This document shows positions 45,739 to 56,870 of a stretch of DNA of 64,000 nucleotides, one piece after another. How positions within the stretch are numbered: position 1 is the stretch's first letter; each line of letters starts with the position of its first letter. The translations under genes were made by a program, and so were the position numbers. Location: assembly GCA_009746045.1 (NCBI GenBank), contig RPFO01000175.1:1770898-1834897 (forward strand), written 5' to 3'. The stretch comes from Mesostigma viride (taxonomy: Eukaryota; Streptophyta; Mesostigmatophyceae; Mesostigmatales; Mesostigmataceae). The notes beneath the pieces are model-generated. The model worked only from the letters and a program-made list of their open reading frames with translations. It was not told the origin of the DNA and ran no database searches.

Positions 45739-47098
45739 GGGTGGCCATTGATGGCTCCCAAGCAGTGCACCGTCTGTCCTGGTCAAAGATCCGTCCGCGG
45801 GGAGGTAATCAAGGAGACCTCTTCCAGGTGCCCGTTGGTGTACAAGGCGGGGGTGACGTGGAACTTCCTGATCAGGGTGCTACAGCTGTATCGAGCCCTC
45901 AGGGTGACCCTGGCCCGGCCCCTGGGGTACCTTCACATACGGTGGTTGGGCAAGCAGGCGGACAGGCTGCACCTCAGGAACGGCCCGACACCAGGCCTAG
46001 GGGTGTGCGTCTATCAGATATTGTACAGGCTTTGCAAAGAGCCAAGAAGGAGCCTAAGGTGTCCAAGCTTGTCCAGTTGGATGAACCTGAGGTAGCTGCC
46101 ATGGAAATAGATACCAATGCACAGGTTTCTGTCATGGGACCTCAGCATACAGGAGAACTGCTGGTCGGTGAACCAAGTTGCCCCTGGGTGTCTGATTTCA
46201 GTGGTAGGACGCATCTAAGGGTGTTGGGAGAGGTTACTGCATGCCCCTGTCATGGGTGTGGATGTGACCTTCCTTGTCCTAGAGGACTATGATGGCCCTG
46301 TGATTTTGGGTCAGAATTTTCTGGGCAATCCTGGGATTTCTATCAGAGCTACAGCTCTGAGAAGAGATGGCTGGGGGATGATTCCCCTAGAAAATTTCAG
46401 GACAACATTTCCAATCAGGTGCAGGGCCAGGCCGGTCAAGGGTGTAAAATGGGATGAAGGGGAGGTGCCCCCAGCAGCCAGTTTGGTGATTCCAGCTGTG
46501 TTGCACCCCAGCAGTATTGGCATAACTCACAGGAGCCTTGCTGCACACTCTCCTTTGACATATGACCAGCTAGTCCAAGAGATGAGCTCGCCTACTTTGT
46601 TTGAGGCTTGGAAGCTCGCCTTCTCCAAGGCATTGGAGGAGTGGTTGCAGTTTGAGTGTGCTGCACCAACAGACAGGCATCCCCCAGCATCAAGGAAGCT
46701 TGCTTTGAGATTTGTGCTGAAGAGGAAGGTTGTGGATGAGGTATCAGTGCCCCATGTCAGTCCTGTCCTGAATGAGTATCACGGCACTGGGAGTCTGCTG
46801 GGAGAGGAACTGTACACGCCAGGAATGTTACACGACACATGGAGAATTTTGCTATGTCTCTACGTGGGGTTGCTGAACAGGGGAGCAGCTATGTCATCAG
46901 TGCTGCTGGACTTCAAGAGGGCATTTTTAAAATCTGATCCAGAAGTGGCCAGGAGAGTGTGGAAGCAGGATGAGCCTTACTGTGTTGAGGTGCCTGCTAT
47001 CTGGAAGCTGGAGCTGCATCAACATTTCCTGGTTATTCTGAAGGGCCTGGAAGGACTCAGGTCGAGCCCTATCATCTGGAGACTCACGCTGCAGGAAG
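45739..47098 (+). pseudogene. Element A: integrase end, protease, and N-terminal half of RT
   Basis: Starts with the integrase C-terminus (WVAIDGSQAVHRLSW), in the same frame as 40604 once B and one GTGCT copy are removed. A linker (RGVRLSDIVQALQRAKK) leads to AMEIDTNAQVSVMGP, a protease loop with Asn for Gly. After a frameshift near 46240 comes DYDGPVILGQNFLGNPGISI, the retropepsin ILG-x-x-FL end. The RT follows: LALRFVLKRKVVDE, then LLDFKRAFLKSDPEVARRVW with the first catalytic Asp, and LKGLEGLRSSPIIW. It stops at the C2 insertion. Confidence 0.75.
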
Positions 47099-47666
47099 CT
47101 CTGTGTTAGGGATATTATATCCACCTGGCCACAATATATCCCAGCCTGATTTCTATCTTGTTGGATTTTTTCCATATGGACTGGGAATTTGATAGCTATG
47201 ATAAGCTAGATGAATCGGGCTCAATGAGCTGATCAATATTCATGTGCCATAGTCCTATACTTGGACATGGATGACTTGTACCCTGAGTCAGCCTAGTAGC
47301 ATCACGTATTGGATTGACAAGTGGTGCTATGGCCTGGTGGACAGTTGTTTGGTCCATGAGCTGACAAGTGTTGGAAGCTCATGATGACACATGTTATGAC
47401 TTACATGATGACAAGTGGTTAGACTCATTGCATGACACTTGTCACTCCAAGGAGAAGAGATGTGTCACTTTATTAATCATGTTATGTGGCACATTATGTA
47501 GACACTTGGCATCTAGCTATTATGCCAGCTCATTGGATCATGTCTAGAATGTTCTAGGAATGTTCTAAGAATATGCCAGGAATATTCCTGGAATATACTG
47601 AGAATATGCTGGGAATATGCTAGGAATATGCTAGGATGTTTCTACAAGCTTCTGTGATGATGTCAT

Positions 47667-48476
47667 TGCTAGGGATATTATATCCACCTGGCCACAATAT
47701 ATCCCAGCCTGATTTATTTCTTGTTGGATTTATTCCATATGGACTGAGAATTTGATAGCTATGATGAGCTAGATGGATTGGGCTCAATGAGCTGATCAAT
47801 ATTCATGTGCCATAGTCCTATACTTGGACATGGATGACTTGTAACCTGAGTCAGCCTAGTAGCATCACGTATTTGATTGACAAGTGGTGCTATGGCCTAT
47901 TAGACAAGTGTTTGGTCCATGAGCTGACAAGTGTTGGCAGCTCATGATGACACATGTTATCACTTACATGATGACAAGTGGGTAGACTCATTGCATGACA
48001 CTTGTCACTCCAAGGAGAAGAGATGTGTCACTTTATTAATTATGTTATGTGGCACATTATTACGTAGACACTTGGCATCTAGCTATTATGCCAGCTCAAA
48101 TTGGATCATGTCTAGAATGTTCTAGGAATGTTCTAAGAATATGCCAGGAATATTCCTGGAATATACTGAGAATATGCTGGGAATATGCTAGGAATATGCT
48201 AGGATGTTTCTACAAGCTTCTGTGATGATGTCATTGCTGATGTCATCCTTCCTAGCCTAAAAGGTATAAAAGGAAACTGCCCCCTAAGGGCAGGTACCTC
48301 CATTCAACCTCCATTCAAGCTCTTCTCCAACTATTATATTCTAATAAAGCCATTTATTCTTCCACGTAAATTGTCTTCAACCTCTCTTTCTTTCAGCACC
48401 TGCAAGGTGTGTGGGTAGCAAGGCCAAGCACAAGGCATTGTGTAAAACCCATTAGTTTCCTCTACCTTTTTCAACA
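47667..48476 (+). repeat. 5' LTR of C1
   Basis: 810 bp. Contains the GAA/TTC array and the TATA box, and an AATAAA-like motif at about 48343. Confidence 0.8.
48111..48273 (+). promoter_or_regulatory. Heat-shock-element-like array with TATA box
   Basis: GAATGTTCTAGGAATGTTCT at 48114 is followed by GGAATATTCCTGGAATAT and more GAATAT words, resembling alternating nGAAn/nTTCn pentamers but with one extra base between some pairs. GTATAAAAGG stands at 48264, about 50 bp after the array. The block recurs in every LTR: 47543, 51813, 52181 and 56263. Confidence 0.5.
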
Positions 48477-48488
48477 TGGTATCGGAGG
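48477..48488 (+). promoter_or_regulatory. Primer-binding site of C1
   Basis: TGGTATCGGAGG directly follows the LTR end. It resembles the complement of the initiator tRNA-Met 3' end, the usual copia primer. The same word follows the C2 LTR at 52561. Confidence 0.7.
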
Positions 48489-48559
48489 TTTGTTACTGAG
48501 GAACAAGAAGACCACTGTGAACCCAGAGACATCCAGTTCCATTGGCGACTGAAGACACC

Positions 48560-50224
48560 ATGGCTACCAAGGAAGCGTGCTACAAGCAATTCCGGGCAAC
48601 AAGCAAGTCCATCACAACGTTTGATGGGCGGTCTCTGAGGAAATGGGAAGAAATCAAGGCTGTGTTGAAGGCCTTAGCATCGGCCTATTGTGACCTGGTC
48701 AACGTCCTAACTGGAGAGGAGGATTCGCTAAAGGAGGTCAAGACTGCGCTGCTGGAGGCGGAGGAGCTACTGCACGGAAGGCGTTCTGCTCAAGCAAAGA
48801 AGGAGGGCTCCCCTAACGGCCAGGTTTTCCACACTACTACGAAGAAAAGTGGAGGAAAGAGGCGGTGCAATTACTGCAAGAAGGCCGGGCACGTGGACAC
48901 CCAGTGCTGGGAGAAGCATCCGGAGCTGAAGCAAGAACGCAAGAACAAGGCAACGCGACGGAACCAAGCGAGAAAGGAGCACTCACCAGGTGCCAGCGAG
49001 GCGCGTATCACCGAGGAGGCTGCGGAGCGGTCCGGCTTCGTCTTCGCCACCATCGCCGAGTCGCCATCGCCGTCGGATGCTGCTGCACTCACGCAGTATG
49101 AAAAGAAAGCACCGACCAGCTGGGTGCTGGATTCCGCAGCGAGCTGTCACATGACGCCATGCCCGTCGGATTTCGTGTGCCTGCACCCTCACAACAGGGA
49201 AATCGCCGGCTCAGGCGGCCAACTGAAGGCGACAGCCATCGGGACTGTCAAACTGAAGCTGCCGGGTCAGGACGCGGACGTGCACCTCCAAAACGCGCTG
49301 CTCGTTCCCAGGCTGAGCACCCGACTTCTATCAGTCGGCCAGCTCGTCAAGGATGGCCACAACGTCGACCTCGCCCAGCGGGTTGCTGTGCTGGACAGCA
49401 GGCACTGCAGCATCGGGACGAGGAACAACACCTACTTTTTTCCCGCGCACGGTGCGGACGCAGCGATGGACGCCATCCCAGAGCTGAAATCGTCGGCGAC
49501 GAGCTTCAAGAACGACGTTGCCTGTCAAGGGCAGAAAATGGCGAGCAGCGAGCGCAGCATCTCACGTGCCTCGGGACACGCGGCGGAGTGGCTGGCCGTG
49601 GGCCTAACGGTCATACTGGCCATGCTGGCCCGTGTATGCGGGATCGGGGGCGGCCTACTGGGCATTACTCGCACACTGCGTGGCTTTTTATACTCTGCGC
49701 CGGCCCAGTGGAAGTTCACGCCAATTCGAGAAGTTTCCAGCGCAATGGAGAAGTCCGTGTCAGACGCTGAAGTACTTCCAGAAACTGCGGTCCAGACCGG
49801 CCCAGTGCAGGCGGAGCGCGTTGTCGCCGCCAGCATACCAGGTGATACTGGTGCTCGTAACCAAAGTCCGGCGACCAGACCAAAGGCGCGGCGCATGAAC
49901 GCTGCCAGCCTAACTGAGGGGGAACAAATTCGTGACGCGAGGGCGAAATCGACCAAGCTGCCAAATTTTTCCAAGTCCTGGACTGCCAAGTCCGGTGCTG
50001 GCGCGAGGCCTCGAGCGAGCCGACAACGACGTGGACAGCGACCTGTCAGCCAAACTGCTGTCAAGCACCAACGGTCAACTCAGGTGCAAAATGCTGCCAA
50101 GGTATCACGTCGGTCAGTTTACGGTGTTCGGCCAGGCTATGGCATTTGCAACTGCGCTAGCTGCAACGACCCTTGGAAATTGTCGCCCAGGATGCACAGA
50201 CCCCACTCCTCAAGGTTGCCCTAA
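48560..50224 (+). CDS. Gag-protease-like protein of C1, internally deleted
   Basis: ATG 48560. Compared with C2, about 130 residues of the capsid-like domain are missing after FDGRSLRKWEE. Then come the zinc knuckle CNYCKKAGHVDTQCW and a copia protease-like site, SWVLDSAASCHMTPCPSDF (DSAAS where DSGAS is usual), followed by a pre-integrase-like block LLVPRLSTRLLSVGQLV. From about residue 330 a hydrophobic stretch EWLAVGLTVILAMLARVCGI looks like a membrane segment. The rest is basic, ending CNCASCNDPW. There is no integrase or RT. Confidence 0.7.
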   Translation: MATKEACYKQFRATSKSITTFDGRSLRKWEEIKAVLKALASAYCDLVNVLTGEEDSLKEVKTALLEAEELLHGRRSAQAKKEGSPNGQVFHTTTKKSGGKRRCNYCKKAGHVDTQCWEKHPELKQERKNKATRRNQARKEHSPGASEARITEEAAERSGFVFATIAESPSPSDAAALTQYEKKAPTSWVLDSAASCHMTPCPSDFVCLHPHNREIAGSGGQLKATAIGTVKLKLPGQDADVHLQNALLVPRLSTRLLSVGQLVKDGHNVDLAQRVAVLDSRHCSIGTRNNTYFFPAHGADAAMDAIPELKSSATSFKNDVACQGQKMASSERSISRASGHAAEWLAVGLTVILAMLARVCGIGGGLLGITRTLRGFLYSAPAQWKFTPIREVSSAMEKSVSDAEVLPETAVQTGPVQAERVVAASIPGDTGARNQSPATRPKARRMNAASLTEGEQIRDARAKSTKLPNFSKSWTAKSGAGARPRASRQRRGQRPVSQTAVKHQRSTQVQNAAKVSRRSVYGVRPGYGICNCASCNDPWKLSPRMHRPHSSRLP

Positions 50225-51369
50225 TGTTTTGTCGTGGGAAATGAACTTGTATGTCGGCTTTTGTGTCGTGTTTGCTGGAAATTGTGAGGCGCCGTAAGCC
50301 TGCGTTTTCTGGTTCTTTCTTTGTGTTCTTCCAGCAATTATGTGTTTATTTTGCCATGCGTTCAGTGGCAATGGCCCACGCATTTTGGTATTGTTCCCAC
50401 GAGACGTTTTCTACGTACCTGGAGTGTATATCCAGAGTTTTTGCACGCTATTTGTGGCACTAGTCTGCGGCGTAGTGAAGCGCCGTTGTATCGTCGTCTA
50501 CGACTTGTTTTCGTAAGTTAAAGTGCCTATGACGCGTGTGTTATTTTGTTTTGTGCTGAGAGCATTGCTTGTATGCAAGTGTTTACGTCCTTTGTGTCGA
50601 ATTCGGCTGTGCATTTCGGCATAGCCTGTAATGTCGGACGTTATGTTTACTCTCGGGCACTGATTTGTGAATCGTGACGAAGAAATCGTTACCTGTGTTC
50701 GCCTTTGTGGCGGTAATGTCTTGCACGTCCTGTTTTCTTTGCTATGAAGCGCGTTTATCTGTTATGGCCACTGTGTTTTGTGTTGAAGGTTGTATTGTAC
50801 CTTGTTTGTGCGGCATTTGTTGCCAATATGTTTGTTTGCTCACCCCGTTTATTTGGCGTAAAACGTGATGTTGGTGTCATTTATTTTGTGAGATGGCGTA
50901 TGTTATGTTGCTCCGTGTGTGTACAGCACGTATTGTTGCCGTTACCCTACCTCTATACCGTTTGGGTTAGCTCATAGGGACTTTCTTTGTTGGCATGTGT
51001 TGCCGTATTATATGTGTGGGACTGTGTGCCCCTATTGTGTCCATGGGCAGCCGCTTTGAGTGAGGGGGGAATGTAGCATCTAGAGCACTTTTTCCAACTA
51101 AGGGTTGGGTATCAGCCATCCAGGATGGGCAGCTAGTGCGTTGCTGCTATGGTAGGACACTCATTCGCGTTGCCGGGGGGGATCAGTGGCGGTAGTGCGG
51201 CTCATGACCGCATGTTGGAGCTTCAAGCGTTTCACGAGGACGGCATCTTCATTTTCAGTTGCACCATGCTAGCAACTGGACGGCATGCTACGAGCATGTG
51301 ACTAAGGGGGGTGTTGAGATTCCACCTACCCAGACATCTTTTGCATTGTGCCCATGTGGCTAAGGGGGG
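50225..51369 (+). other. 3' region of C1
   Basis: Contains short frames also present in C2: one starting MSAFVSCLLEIVRRRKPAF (50251-50463) and a hydrophobic one MKRVYLLWPLCFVLKVVLYL (50744-50977). The DNA itself is nearly identical between copies, so conservation does not prove coding. Purine tracts AAGGGGGG stand at 51303 and directly before the LTR at 51362. Confidence 0.5.
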
Positions 51370-52180
51370 TGCTAGGGATATTATATCCACCTGGCCACAA
51401 TATATCCCAGCCTGATTTATTTCTTGTTGGATTTATTCCATATGGACTGGGAATTTGATAGCTATGATGAGCTAGATGGATTGGGCTCAATGAGCTGATC
51501 AATATTCATGTGCCATAGTCCTATACTTGGACATGGATGACTTGTAACCTGAGTCAGCCTAGTAGCATCACGTATTTGATTGACAAGTGGTGCTATGGCC
51601 TATTGGACAAGTGTTTGGTCCATGAGCTGACAAGTGTTGGCAGCTCATGATGACACATGTTATCACTTACATGATGACAAGTGGGTAGACTCATTGCATG
51701 ACACTTGTCACTCCAAGGAGAAGAGATGTGTCACTTTATTAATTATGTTATGTGGCACATTATTACGTAGACACTTGGCATCTAGCTATTATGCCAGCTC
51801 ATTGGATCATGTCTAGAATGTTCTAGGAATGTTCTAAGAATATGCCAGGAATATTCCTGGAATATACTGAGAATATGCTGGGAATATGCTAGGAATATGC
51901 TAGGATGTTTCTACAAGCTTCTGTGATGATGTCATTGCTGATGTCATCCTTCCTAGCCTAAAAGGTATAAAAGGAAACTGCCCCCTAAGGGCAGGTACCT
52001 CCATTCAACCTCCATTCAAGCTCTTCTCCAACTATTATATTCTAATAAAGCCATTTATTCTTCCACGTAAATTGTCTTCAACCTCTCTTTCTTTCAGCAC
52101 CTGCAAGGTGTGTGGGTAGCAAGGCCAAGCACAAGGCATTGTTGTGTAAAACCCATTAGTCTCCTCTCCCAATCCAAACA
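51370..52180 (+). repeat. 3' LTR of C1
   Basis: 811 bp, closely matching 47667-48476. The end reads CCAATCCAAACA. Confidence 0.8.
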
Positions 52181-52560
52181 TCTAGAATGTTCTAGGAATG
52201 TTCTAAGAATATGCCAGGAATATTCCTGGAATATACTGAGAATATGCTGGGAATATGCTAGGAATATGCTAGGATGTTTCTACAAGCTTCTGTGATGATG
52301 TCATTGCTGATGTCATCCTTCCTAGCCTAAAAGGTATAAAAGGAAACTGCCCCCTAAGGGCAGGTACCTCCATTTAACCTCTATTGTACCTCCATTCAAA
52401 CTCTTTTCCTAACCTCTAAGCCTATGAAATAAAACTCTTTTTCTGGTCTCTCTTCCATTGTCTTCAAGCTCAGTCTTTCATCACCTGCAAGGTGAAAGGG
52501 TAGCAAGGCCAAGCACAAGGCATTGTGTAAAACCCATTAGTTTCCTCTACTTTTCCAACA
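52181..52560 (+). repeat. Second part of the C2 5' LTR
   Basis: The first 124 bp repeat 47543-47666; the rest completes the LTR up to CCAACA. It is followed by the primer site TGGTATCGGAGG. Confidence 0.75.
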
Positions 52561-52579
52561 TGGTATCGGAGGATTGTTC

Positions 52580-54310
52580 ATGAGCTCCAAGAAGACCACC
52601 AAGAAACCCAGCCCAGTTACAAGCTCCATGGCAAGCGAGGTGGACTACACTCCTATGCTGAATGTGTGCTCCAAGATGGTGCTGAAATTTGACGGCACAA
52701 GTTTACGTGGCTGGGAGGAGACCAAGACATCCCTTGAGGGCTTCTGTCGCTTCTACGGGGTTAAGGATGTTCTGCTTGGCACCAAGGAGGACCCCAAGGC
52801 TGACATGGCTGTCGGCCTTGTCATCTCAGCTGCACTTGTTGGAGAAGCGAGGCGCATCCTATCGCTCGTGCCAGACCAATCTGGCAGCAAGCTCTACAAG
52901 ACGCTGAGGGAGGTCTACGAGCAGCAAAAGCTCACCAAGAGCCACCGGATGGACCTCAGGGTCCAGCTGCACAGGCTGCAAATGAAGCCAGGGGAGACCA
53001 TGGGGCAGTATATCCTAAGGGGACTGCTGCTGCTGGCGGAGTACCCTGCTGTGGGGGGAGTCATGAGTGACCAAGACTTCGCAGCCATTCTCAAGAGCGG
53101 CCTGCCAGACAAATATCGCCCTGCGCTGATATCGGTGCATTTCAAGGAGGAGGACAACTTGGAGGAGGTCAAGGCTGCGCTGCTGGAGGCGGAGGACATG
53201 CTGATGGGAGGGCGTTCTGCTGAAGCAAAGAAGGAGAGCTCATCGGACGGCCAGGCTTTCCACACTACTACCAAGAAAAGTGGAGGAAAGCGGTGCTATC
53301 ACTGCAAGAAGCTCGGGCACGTGGAGGCCCAGTGCTGGGAGAAGCATCCGGAGCTGAAGCAAGAACGCAAGAACCAGGCGACGCGACGGAACCATGCGAC
53401 ATCAGCGGCGAGAAAGGGGCACTCACCAGGTGCCAGCGAGGCGCACATCACCCAAGAGGCTGCAGAGCTGCCGTCCGGCTTTGTCTTCGCCACCATCGCC
53501 GAGTCGCCATCGCCGTCGGACACTGCTGCACTCACGCAATATGAAAAGAAGGCGCCGACCAGCTGGGTGCTGGATTCTGCAGCGAGCTGTCACATGACGC
53601 CATGCCCGTCGGATTTCGTGTGCCTGCACCCTCACAACAGGGAAATTGCCGGCTCAGGCGGCCAACTGAAGGCGACAGCCATCGGGACTGTCAAGCTGAA
53701 GCTGCCGGGCCAGGAGGCAGACGTGCACCTCCAAAACGCGCTGCTCGTTCCAAAGCTGAGCACCCGACTCTTATCTGTCGGCCAGCTCGTCAAGGATGGC
53801 CACAACGTCGACCTCGCCCAGCGGGTTGCTGTGCTGGACAGCAGGCCCTGCAGCATCGTGACGAGGAACAACGCCTACTTTTTGCCCGCGCGCGGTGCGG
53901 ACGCAGCGATGGACGCCATCCCAGAGCTGAAATCTGAATCTTCGGCGACGAGCTTCAAGGACGTCGACGCTGCCTGTCAAGGGCAGAAAATGGCGAGCAG
54001 CGAGCGCAGCATCTCACGTGCCTCGGGACACGCGGCGGAGTGGCTGGCCGTGGGCCTAACGGTCATACTGGCCATGCTTGCCCGTGTATGCGGGATCGGG
54101 GGCGGCCTACTGGGCATTACTCGCACACTGCGTGGCTTTATATACTCTGCGCCGGCCCAGTGGAAGTTCACGCCAATTCGAGAAGTTTCCAGCGCAATGG
54201 AGAAGTCCGTGTCAGACGCTGAAGTACTTCCAGAAACTGCGGTCCAGAACAGCCCAGTGCAGGCGGAGCGCGTTGTCGCCGCCAGCATACCAGGTGACTG
54301 GTGCTCGTAA
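52580..54310 (+). CDS. Gag-protease-like protein of C2
   Basis: ATG 52580. It has a full copia gag domain: FDGTSLRGWEETKTSL, SLVPDQSGSKLYKTLREVYE, LRVQLHRLQMKPGETMGQYI. Then the zinc knuckle CYHCKKLGHVEAQCW, the protease-like SWVLDSAASCHMTPC and LLVPKLSTRLLSVGQLV. The membrane-like segment EWLAVGLTVILAMLARVCGI follows. A small deletion near 54295 ends the frame early; the C1-like tail goes on at 54344-54673 in another frame. C2 could supply particle protein but would need RT and integrase from elsewhere. Confidence 0.75.
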   Translation: MSSKKTTKKPSPVTSSMASEVDYTPMLNVCSKMVLKFDGTSLRGWEETKTSLEGFCRFYGVKDVLLGTKEDPKADMAVGLVISAALVGEARRILSLVPDQSGSKLYKTLREVYEQQKLTKSHRMDLRVQLHRLQMKPGETMGQYILRGLLLLAEYPAVGGVMSDQDFAAILKSGLPDKYRPALISVHFKEEDNLEEVKAALLEAEDMLMGGRSAEAKKESSSDGQAFHTTTKKSGGKRCYHCKKLGHVEAQCWEKHPELKQERKNQATRRNHATSAARKGHSPGASEAHITQEAAELPSGFVFATIAESPSPSDTAALTQYEKKAPTSWVLDSAASCHMTPCPSDFVCLHPHNREIAGSGGQLKATAIGTVKLKLPGQEADVHLQNALLVPKLSTRLLSVGQLVKDGHNVDLAQRVAVLDSRPCSIVTRNNAYFLPARGADAAMDAIPELKSESSATSFKDVDAACQGQKMASSERSISRASGHAAEWLAVGLTVILAMLARVCGIGGGLLGITRTLRGFIYSAPAQWKFTPIREVSSAMEKSVSDAEVLPETAVQNSPVQAERVVAASIPGDWCS

Positions 54311-54343
54311 CCAAGTCCGGCGACCAGACCAAAGGCGCGGCGC

Positions 54344-54673
54344 ATGAACGCTGCCAGCCTAACTGAGGGGGAACAAATTCGTGACGCGAGGGCGAAATCG
54401 ACCAAGCTGCCAAATTTTTCCAAGTCCTGGACTGCCAAGTCCGGTGCTGGCGCGAGGCCTCGAGCGAGCCGACAACGACGTGGACAGCGACCTGTCAGCC
54501 ACAGTGCTGTCAAACACCAACGGTCAGGTCGACTGCAAAATGCTGCCAAGGCATCACGTCGGTCAGTTGACGGTGTTCGGCCAGGCTATGGCATTTGCAA
54601 CTGCGCTAGCTGCAACGACCCTTGGAAATTGTCGCCCAGGATGCACAGACCCCACTCCTCACGGTTGCCCTAA
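54344..54673 (+). pseudogene. Detached C-terminal tail of the C2 protein
   Basis: MNAASLTEGEQIRDARAKST and the following residues match the end of the C1 frame (49895-50224), now out of frame with 54310. Confidence 0.6.
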
Positions 54674-55822
54674 TGTTTTGTCTGTGGGAAATGAACTTGT
54701 ATGTCGACTTTTGTGTCGTGTTTGCTGGAACTTGTGAGGCGCCGTAAGCCTGCGTTTTCTGGTTCTTTGTTTGTGTTCTTCCAGCAATTATGTGTTTATT
54801 TTGCCATGCGTTCAGTGGCAATGGCCCACGCATTTTGGTATTGTTCCCACGAGACGTTTTCTACGTACCTGGAGTGTATATCCAGAGTTTTTGCACGCTA
54901 TTTGTGGCACTAGTTTGCGGCGTAGTGAAGCGCCGTTGTATCGTCGTCTACGACTTGTTTTCGTGAGTTGAGTGCCTGTGACGCGTGTGTTATTTTGTTT
55001 TGTGCTGAGAGCATTGCTTGTATGCAAATGCTTACGTCCTTTGTGTCGAATTCGGCTGTGCACTTCGGCATAGCCTGTAATGTCGGACGTACGCGTAATG
55101 TTTACTCTCGGGCATTGATTGGTGAATCGTGACGAAGAAATCGTTACCTGTGCTCGCCTTTGTGGCGGTAATGTTTTGCACGTCCTGTTTTCTTTGCTAT
55201 GAAGCGCGTTTATCTGTTATGGCCACTGTGTTTTGTGTTGAAGGTTGTATTGTACCTTGTTTGTGCGGCATTTGTTGCCATGTTTGTTTGCTCACCCCGT
55301 TTATTTGGCGTAAAACGTGATGTTGGTGTCATTTATTTTGTGAGATGGCGTATGTTATGTTGCTCCGTGTGTGTACAGCACGTGTTGTTGCCGTTACCCT
55401 ACCTCTATACCGTTTGGGTTAGCTCATAGGGACCTTCTTTGTTGGCATGTGTTGCCGTATTATATGTGTGGGACTGTGTGCCCCTATTGTGTCCATGGGC
55501 ATCCGCTTTGAGTGAGGGGGGAATGGAGCATCTAGAGCACTTTTTCCAACTAAGGGTTGGGTATCAGCCATCCAAGATGGGCAGCTAGTGCGTTGCTGCT
55601 ATGGTAGGACACTCATTCGCGTTGCCGGGGGGGGATCAGTGGCGGTAGTGTGGCTCACGACCGCATGTTGGAGCTTCAAGCGTTTCACGAGGACGGCATC
55701 TTCATTTTCAGTTGCACCATGCTAGCAACTGGACGGCATGCTACGAGCATGTGACTAAGGGGGGTGTTGAGATTCCACCTACCCAGACATCTTTTGCATT
55801 GTGCCCATGTGGCTAAGGGGGG
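54674..55822 (+). other. 3' region of C2
   Basis: Near-identical to the C1 3' region, including the small frames at 54701-54913 and 55199-55429 and the two AAGGGGGG tracts (about 55757 and 55815). Confidence 0.5.
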
Positions 55823-56641
55823 TGTTAGGGATATTATATCCACCTGGCCACAATATATCCCAGCCTGATTTATTTCTTGTTGGATTTATTCCATATGGAC
55901 TGGGAATTTGATAGCTATGATAAGCTAGATGAATCGGGCTCAATGAGCTGATCAATATTCATGTGCCATAGTCCTATACTTGGACATGGATGACTTGTAC
56001 CCTGAGTCAGCCTAGTAGCATCACGTATTGGATTGACAAGTGGTGCTATGGCCTATTTGACAAGTGTTTGGTCCATGAGCTGACAAGTGTTGGAAGCTCA
56101 TGATGACACATGTTATGACTTACATGATGACAAGTGGTTAGACTCATTGCATGACACTTGTCACTCCAAGGAGAAGAGATGTGTCACTTTATTAATGTTG
56201 TGTGGCACATTATTATGTAGACACTTGGCATCTAGCTATTATGCCAGCTCATTGGATCATGTCTAGAATGTTCTAGGAATGTTCTAAGAATATGCCAGGA
56301 ATATTCCTGGAATATACTGAGAATATGCTGGGAATATGCTAGGAATATGCTAGGATGTTTCTACAAGCTTCTGTGATGATGTCATTGCTGATGTCATCCT
56401 TCCTAGCCTAAAAGGTATAAAAGGAAACTGCCCCCTAAGGGCAGGTACCTCCATTTAACCTCTATTGTACCTCCATTCAAACTCTTTTCCTAACCTCTAA
56501 GCCTATGAAATAAAACTCTTTTTCTGGTCTCTCTTCCATTGTCTTCAAGCTCAGTCTTTCATCACCTGCAAGGTGAAAGGGTAGCAAGGCCAAGCACAAG
56601 GCATTGTGTAAAACCCATTAGTTTCCTCTACTTTTCCAACA
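55823..56641 (+). repeat. 3' LTR of C2
   Basis: 819 bp, TGTTAGGGATATT to TTTTCCAACA, followed by the CTCTG duplication. Confidence 0.85.
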
Positions 56642-56870
56642 CTCTGATCAGTGAGTGTGGCTTGAGAGTGTCTTCAGTTGATCCCTATTTGTTGCTGGCC
56701 CAATGGGAGGGTCTGCCAGTGTATGCTAGTTTGCATGGTGATGATCTGCATTTGCTAGCCCCCACGACCTGGCTGAAGAAGTTTATTCCTGTCATCAGTG
56801 GCAAGTTTACACTGGGCAAGGAGCTGTGGCAGGAACCCAACAAGCCTAGTGTTCTGTGGAATGCAGGCTA
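56642..56870 (+). pseudogene. Element A: RT C-terminal part
   Basis: Continues the RT frame after C2. SVDPYLLLAQWEGLPVYASL is followed by HGDDLHLLAP, the position of the copia YVDD site with both Asp kept. LGKELWQEPNKPSVLWNAGY precedes the D insertion. Confidence 0.7.

Larger units (their letters stand above)
47667..52180 (+). mobile_element. Element C1: second copia copy nested in the C2 LTR
   Basis: LTRs 47667-48476 and 51370-52180 begin TGCTAGGGATATT and end CAACA or AAACA. C1 sits in the C2 LTR between two 124-bp copies of the same LTR sequence (47543-47666 and 52181-52304), much longer than a normal 5-bp duplication. Confidence 0.75.
47104..56641 (+). mobile_element. Element C2: non-autonomous copia element, with C1 nested in its 5' LTR
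   Basis: Inserted in the RT of A with duplication CTCTG (47099-47103, 56642-56646). Its 5' LTR is 47104-47666 plus 52305-52560, totalling 819 bp, the same as its 3' LTR 55823-56641. Element C1 (47667-52180) separates the halves. The internal region (52561-55822) encodes gag and a protease-like domain but no integrase or RT. Confidence 0.85.
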
